DNA from: Arthrobacter agilis
GTDB lineage: Bacteria > Actinomycetota > Actinomycetes > Actinomycetales > Micrococcaceae
Direction of reading: 5' to 3'
Assembly: GCF_030816075.1 (NCBI RefSeq)
Contig: NZ_JAUSXO010000001.1
Location: 1,364,001-1,428,000 of the forward strand
Length of the DNA: 64,000 bases
Made by a program: the position numbers and the translations under genes. The stretch's first letter is position 1. Every line of letters starts with the position of its first letter. Below are positions 60,276-64,000 of the stretch, in pieces. The notes beneath the pieces were generated by a model, which had not been told where the DNA came from, searched no databases, and saw nothing but the letters and a program-made list of their open reading frames with translations.

Positions 60276-60737
60276 TCAGTGCTCGGACGGACCCTCGTTG
60301 TCGTCGTGCAGGGAACGGATCATGCTCTGCAGGACCCTGTAGGCGTCGTCCTGCTCCTGCGGCGTCATGCCCCTCAGCATCCTGACCTCGACGGACCGGA
60401 CAGCGGCGGTGGCTTTCTCGAGGCTCTGCCGGCCGCGCGGCGTGAGCTGCGTCGGAAGGACCTTGCCGACGCGTGCCTCCGCCGGCCGGGTGACGTGCCC
60501 GTCCCGTTCCAGGGCCTGCAGCAGCACGTTCATGGACTGCCGTGTGACGAACGCTCCGCGCGCCAGTTCCGAATTGGACAGGCCCGGGCGCTGGGCGAGC
60601 AGTTCCAGGCAGGAGTAGTGCGTCACCGTCATCCCGAGCGGGCGCAGGACGTCCTCCATGGAGGCGCGAAGGGCGCTGGATGCCTCTTTGAGCAGGTACC
60701 CCAGTGACGTCTCCAGGTGGATTCCATCTTGACCCAT
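60276..60737 (-). CDS. MarR family transcriptional regulator
   Basis: A 153-residue repressor with the winged helix (HYSCLELLAQRPGLSNSELA, RGAFVTRQSMNVLLQALERD) and basic wing (GKVLPTQLTPRGRQ). It is divergent from the VOC gene, and two palindromes lie between them, one covering its own ATG. So it probably represses both itself and the VOC gene and responds to an organic ligand. Confidence 0.9.
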   Translation of the reverse strand: MGQDGIHLETSLGYLLKEASSALRASMEDVLRPLGMTVTHYSCLELLAQRPGLSNSELARGAFVTRQSMNVLLQALERDGHVTRPAEARVGKVLPTQLTPRGRQSLEKATAAVRSVEVRMLRGMTPQEQDDAYRVLQSMIRSLHDDNEGPSEH

Positions 60738-60782
60738 GTCAGTATTCTGACATACGATTGTTATGTCAGATAACTGACATAA
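60736..60782. promoter_or_regulatory. Two MarR-type operators
   Basis: ATGTCAG-N4-CTGACAT occurs at 60736-60753 and again at 60763-60780, 27 bases apart, with a third combined palindrome across the gap (TCTGACATA at 60746 and TATGTCAGA at 60762). The first covers the MarR start codon. Binding by the adjacent MarR is inferred from symmetry and location. Confidence 0.85.
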
Positions 60783-60800
60783 ATAGAAGGAAGCGACACG

Positions 60801-61169
60801 ATGCCCGCTACAGGCCCTGATTTCATCTCCCTCCAGGTGCGCGATCTCGACGCGTCACAGCAGTTCTACGAGCAGTACCTCGGCCTCGTGCGTTCCCAGG
60901 CCGGCCCGCCTCACGCCGTCGTCTTCGAGACGGCCCCGATCGCGTTCGCACTCCGGGACATTGTTCCTGGCACGGATCTCGCTTCCGTTGATCAGCCCGG
61001 CATCGGCGCCGCCATCTGGCTCCACGCCACCGACGTCCAGGCCATCCACGATGCCCTCGTCTCCGACGGCCACACGATCGATGCGGCTCCCATCGACGGC
61101 CCCTTCGGCCGTACCTTCACCTTCTCCGATCCCGACGGCTACCGGATCACCCTCCACGATCGGGCGTGA
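60801..61169 (+). CDS. VOC (glyoxalase/bleomycin-resistance) family protein
   Basis: A 122-residue metal-binding-fold protein. It starts PDFISLQVRDLDASQQFYEQ, continues AVVFETAPIAFALRD, WLHATDVQAIHDALVSDGHT, and ends DPDGYRITLHD, with the usual D/H/E ligand positions of VOC proteins. Substrate unknown. AGGAAG precedes the ATG. Divergent from the MarR gene, which likely regulates it. Confidence 0.87.
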   Translation: MPATGPDFISLQVRDLDASQQFYEQYLGLVRSQAGPPHAVVFETAPIAFALRDIVPGTDLASVDQPGIGAAIWLHATDVQAIHDALVSDGHTIDAAPIDGPFGRTFTFSDPDGYRITLHDRA

Positions 61170-61456
61170 GGTACGGCCCATCGTCGCAGGAGCAGTGACC
61201 ACGAACCGGCGACCGCCGCCTGGCGTGCCGTGGGAGGGCGGTCGGGAAGGACCGGCCTCTGTCGACGCGACGCCGGTCGCCCGGTCGACCCGTCGACACG
61301 CGGGAGGATCACCCGCCGGCTGCAGGCTGTGACAGTACGGAGCGGTGCCCGCGTGCGCGGTAGCCGCTCCGCCCGGACGCGGCACGCGGGCCGGAACCGG
61401 GCGTGCGGGGCGCGAACCTCAGTAGGCTGGAGGGCAACCGCTATCAGGAGGACCAC

Positions 61457-62760
61457 GTGGGCATCTCACCCGAAGATGAAGTTGTCAGGATCTGCCAGGA
61501 ACTGATCCGGATCGATACCTCGAACTACGGGGACAACGTGGGGCCGGGGGAGCGGAAGGCCGCCGAGTACACCGCGGGTCTCATCGAGGAGGTGGGGCTG
61601 TCCACGCAGCTCTTCGAGTCCGCGCCCGGACGTACGTCCGTCGTCGCCCGCATGGAAGGCTCGGACCCGTCGCTGCCCGCACTCGTGGTCCACGGCCACC
61701 TCGACGTGGTGCCGGCGCAGAAGGAGGACTGGACGGTCGATCCGTTCGGCGGCGAGGAGAAGGACGGTCTGATCTGGGGCCGGGGCGCCGTCGACATGAA
61801 GGACATGGACGCCATGATCCTGTCCGTCCTGCGGTCCATGCAGCGGGACGGCGTCAAGCCGCGGCGTGATCTGATCTTCGGGTTCTTCGCCGACGAGGAG
61901 GCGGGTGGGGCCTACGGTGCGTCCTGGCTCGTCGACAACAAGCCGGAGGTCTTCGAGGGAGCAACCGAGGCCATCTCCGAGGTCGGAGAGGGTTCTCGGC
62001 GACCATCGGCGGGCAGCGGACGTACCTCCTGCAGACCGCGGAGAAGGGCATCTCCTGGCTCCGTCTCGTGGCGCACGGTCGTGCCGGCCACGGCTCGCAG
62101 ATCAACACCGACAACGCGGTGACCGCTCTCGCCCGCGCGGTCACGCGCATCGGCGACTACTCCTGGCCCATCGAACTCACGCCCACCACACGCCAGTTCC
62201 TCGACGGCGTCACCGAGCTCACCGGGGTGGAGTTCGACCCCGAGAACCCCGACATCATCCTCAAGGAACTGGGCACGGTGGCGCGCTTCGTCGGGGCGAC
62301 GCTGCAGAACACCGCGAACCCGACGGTCCTGAAGAGCGGGTACAAGCACAACGTCATCCCCGGCACCGCCGAGGCACTCATCGATGTGCGCACACTGCCC
62401 GGCCAGCAGGACCAGGTCCTGGACATCATCCGCGGACTCGCCGGCGAGGGAGTGGACGTGAGCTACGAGCACAAGGACACCTCGCTCGAGGTGCCCTTCG
62501 CCGGGAACCTGGTGGACTCGATGATCGACGCCCTGCACGCGGAGGATCCCGGCGCGAAGGTGCTGCCCTACACGCTCTCGGGCGGCACCGACAACAAGTC
62601 GCTCAGCCGGCTGGGCATTACCGGGTACGGCTTCGCGCCCCTCCAGCTGCCCGAGGAGCTCGACTTCACGGGTATGTTCCACGGCGTCGACGAACGCGTC
62701 CCGGCGGACTCGCTGCGGTTCGGCGCGAAGGTGCTCTCCCGCCTGCTGACCGCCTACTGA
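61457..62760 (+). pseudogene. M20 family metallopeptidase with a frameshift
   Basis: The first 177 codons or so (GTG 61457 with AGGAGG upstream) encode VRICQELIRIDTSNYGDNVG, LVVHGHLDVVPAQKEDWTVD, GRGAVDMKDMDAMILSVLR and GFFADEEAGGAYGASWLVDN, the M20 zinc site. After AISEVG the frame is wrong; the rest of the enzyme (LQTAEKGISWLRLVAHGRAG, GHGSQINTDNAVTALARAV, YTLSGGTDNKSLSRLGITGY) continues in another frame. A two-base GA duplication near 61.986-61.991 kb accounts for it. It is either a real pseudogene or a sequencing error. Confidence 0.82.
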
Positions 62761-62771
62761 GCGGGCAGGCC

Positions 62772-63938
62772 ATGACAGCGTCGACCCCGGAAACGCGCGG
62801 ACCCCTGTCCGCGGAGCTGCTCGAACGCTTCCGGGGGCGCGCCGCCGGGTACGACGCGGCCAACACCTTCTTCACCGAGGATTTCGCCGACCTCCAGGCC
62901 GCCGGCTACCTCCGCCTCCTGGTCGATACCCCGCCCGGCGATGCCGGCGGCATGGCGGGCGCGGCGGCGGCCCAGCGCCGGCTGGCCGCTGCGGCCCCCG
63001 CCACGGCGCTCGGGATCAACATGCACCTGGTCTGGACGGCGGTCGCAGGTCTGCTCGCCGACCGGGGAGACGCGTCGCTCGCCTCCGTCCTCGACGAGGC
63101 GGGACGAGGCGAGGTGTTCGCCTTCGGGGTTTCAGAACCAGGCAACGACGCCGTCCTGTTCGACTCGCTCACGCGAGTGGACCGCCTGCCCGACGGCGGG
63201 TTCGGCTTCACCGGCACGAAGGTCTTCACCAGCCTCTCCCCGGTGTGGACGCGCCTCGGGATCTTCGGCAAGCTCGCGGGGCGCGACGGCGACGACATGA
63301 TCCTCCACGCCTTCGTGCCCCGCGGAACCCCCGGGGTGGAGGTCGTGGAGGACTGGAACCCGCTCGGGATGCGCGCCACGCAGTCCCACACCACACGGCT
63401 CTCCGGAGTGCGCGTCCCGGCCGACGCCGTGTTCCGGCGCACCCCGGTGGGGCCGAACGCCGATCTCCTGGTGTTCGGGATCTTCGCGGCGTTCGAGAGC
63501 CTCATCGCCGCGGTCTACCTCGGGATCGCCGACCGGGCGCTCGATCTCTCGGCGCAGGCCCTGGCGCGGCGTCGGAGCATGGTCGCCGACCGTCCGCTCG
63601 CCGACGATCCGGTCCTCCGGAACTCACTCGCCGCTGCCGCGATGCAGCGGACAGCGGCCGAGGCGCAGCTGCGTGCCGTGGTCCAGGACCTCGATGCCCG
63701 GACAGACGCCGGGTCGCAGTGGTTCGCCCGCCTCGTGACCCTCAAGACCCACGCGGTGGACGCGGCGGTCGCCGCGACCACGACGGCACTGCACGTGGGC
63801 GGCGGATCAGGCTTCTCGGCGTCGTCCGAAGCGGTGCGGCTGCACCGTGACGCCCTCGCCGGGCAGTTCCACCCCTCCACCCAGGAGTCGGCCCGGGCGA
63901 CGGTGGCCACGGCGCTCCTCGGCCCGCCGTCCACCTGA
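62772..63938 (+). CDS. Acyl-CoA dehydrogenase family protein
   Basis: A 388-residue flavoprotein. FAD/substrate region: VFAFGVSEPGNDAVLFDSLT, GFTGTKVFTSLSPVWTRLGI, WNPLGMRATQSHTTRLSGVR. C-terminal helical domain: RALDLSAQALARRRSMVADR, ALHVGGGSGFSASSEAVRLH with the late FHPSTQES. The layout matches the acyl-CoA dehydrogenase/DszC-like superfamily; the substrate is unclear and the catalytic glutamate cannot be placed confidently. The start is 12 bases after the M20 stop. Confidence 0.86.
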   Translation: MTASTPETRGPLSAELLERFRGRAAGYDAANTFFTEDFADLQAAGYLRLLVDTPPGDAGGMAGAAAAQRRLAAAAPATALGINMHLVWTAVAGLLADRGDASLASVLDEAGRGEVFAFGVSEPGNDAVLFDSLTRVDRLPDGGFGFTGTKVFTSLSPVWTRLGIFGKLAGRDGDDMILHAFVPRGTPGVEVVEDWNPLGMRATQSHTTRLSGVRVPADAVFRRTPVGPNADLLVFGIFAAFESLIAAVYLGIADRALDLSAQALARRRSMVADRPLADDPVLRNSLAAAAMQRTAAEAQLRAVVQDLDARTDAGSQWFARLVTLKTHAVDAAVAATTTALHVGGGSGFSASSEAVRLHRDALAGQFHPSTQESARATVATALLGPPST

Positions 63939-63966
63939 GGCGGGCGACAGCTGCTCCGGGCGGGCG

Positions 63967-64000
63967 CTAGGCCGTGCGTTCGACCCGCAGGACCTTGCGT
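63967..64000 (-). CDS. C-terminal end of a gene cut by the window
   Basis: On the minus strand a frame ends ...KVLRVERTA then TAG at 63967-63969. Only about 11 codons are visible, so no identity can be given. Confidence 0.35.
   Translation of the reverse strand, partial: RKVLRVERTA

Noticed and set aside
1-64000. CRISPR array or rRNA operon
   Set aside because: No regular repeat-spacer series and no rRNA-like stretch was seen on either strand.

Overview
This window comes from a high-GC Gram-positive bacterium, most likely an Arthrobacter-like member of the Micrococcaceae. That is an inference from GC-rich codon use, many ANTAR-domain proteins, a heat-shock promoter with both HrcA-type and HspR-type operators, a CU044_5270-type anti-sigma protein and actinobacterial families throughout. 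No rRNA, tRNA or CRISPR array was recognised.

Region 1 (1-18.9 kb) is a loosely packed stress-sensing region. It holds five ANTAR proteins (one PAS-ANTAR, four GAF-ANTAR), a tandem universal stress protein, an Hsp20, a pyridoxamine-oxidase-fold protein and a GNAT-like protein. Two small paralogous families have no name that I know: the 'VWVxY' domain (alone, coupled to a GAF-ANTAR gene, and fused to GAF) and the 'WIRxALEDVxATCTGL' proteins. A serine recombinase, a STAS-like gene and one of these small proteins form a tightly coupled operon. The rest is low-density DNA with gene remnants: a glgX tail with an amber codon, a frame-broken GNAT copy and a decayed flavodoxin-like gene.

Region 2 (19-25.4 kb) carries a four-gene flavin electron-transfer operon (membrane ferric-reductase-like flavoprotein, two FMN-binding exported proteins, ApbE), a secreted Ala-rich protein with a clear terminator, and a CPBP membrane protease.

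Region 3 (25.4-33 kb) is an island of unfamiliar genes: a HEPN-like protein, a coiled-coil protein with a nuclease-like C-terminus, a membrane protein overlapped by a HIRAN-like/TPR-like protein, and a large zinc-ribbon protein ending in a nuclease-like domain. A near-perfect 42-bp palindrome lies inside it. A mobile or defence role is possible but unproven.

Region 4 (33-40.7 kb) has small hypothetical proteins, an ECF sigma/anti-sigma pair, a membrane protein with a YtrA-type GntR repressor, and a GNAT acetyltransferase.

Region 5 (40,882-54,297) reads as one Tn402/Tn5053-like transposon of about 13.4 kb. It has 25-bp terminal inverted repeats (22 of 25 identical), subterminal repeats, tniA-tniB-tniQ, a res-like site and a tniR-type resolvase. 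The cargo is a coupled operon of three zinc-dependent dehydrogenases of the glutathione-independent formaldehyde dehydrogenase type, a DJ-1/PfpI protein and membrane proteins, with a divergent LuxR-type regulator. This suggests a mobile aldehyde/alcohol detoxification module. No 5-bp target duplication is visible.

Region 6 (54.3-64 kb) begins with a response regulator fused to a thioredoxin-reductase-like flavoprotein that lacks the CxxC pair, coupled to a cyclic-nucleotide-type sensor histidine kinase and followed by a flavin monooxygenase remnant. Then come two membrane proteins, a DUF1905 protein, a MarR repressor divergent from a VOC protein with two palindromic operators between them, a frameshifted M20 peptidase and an acyl-CoA dehydrogenase.
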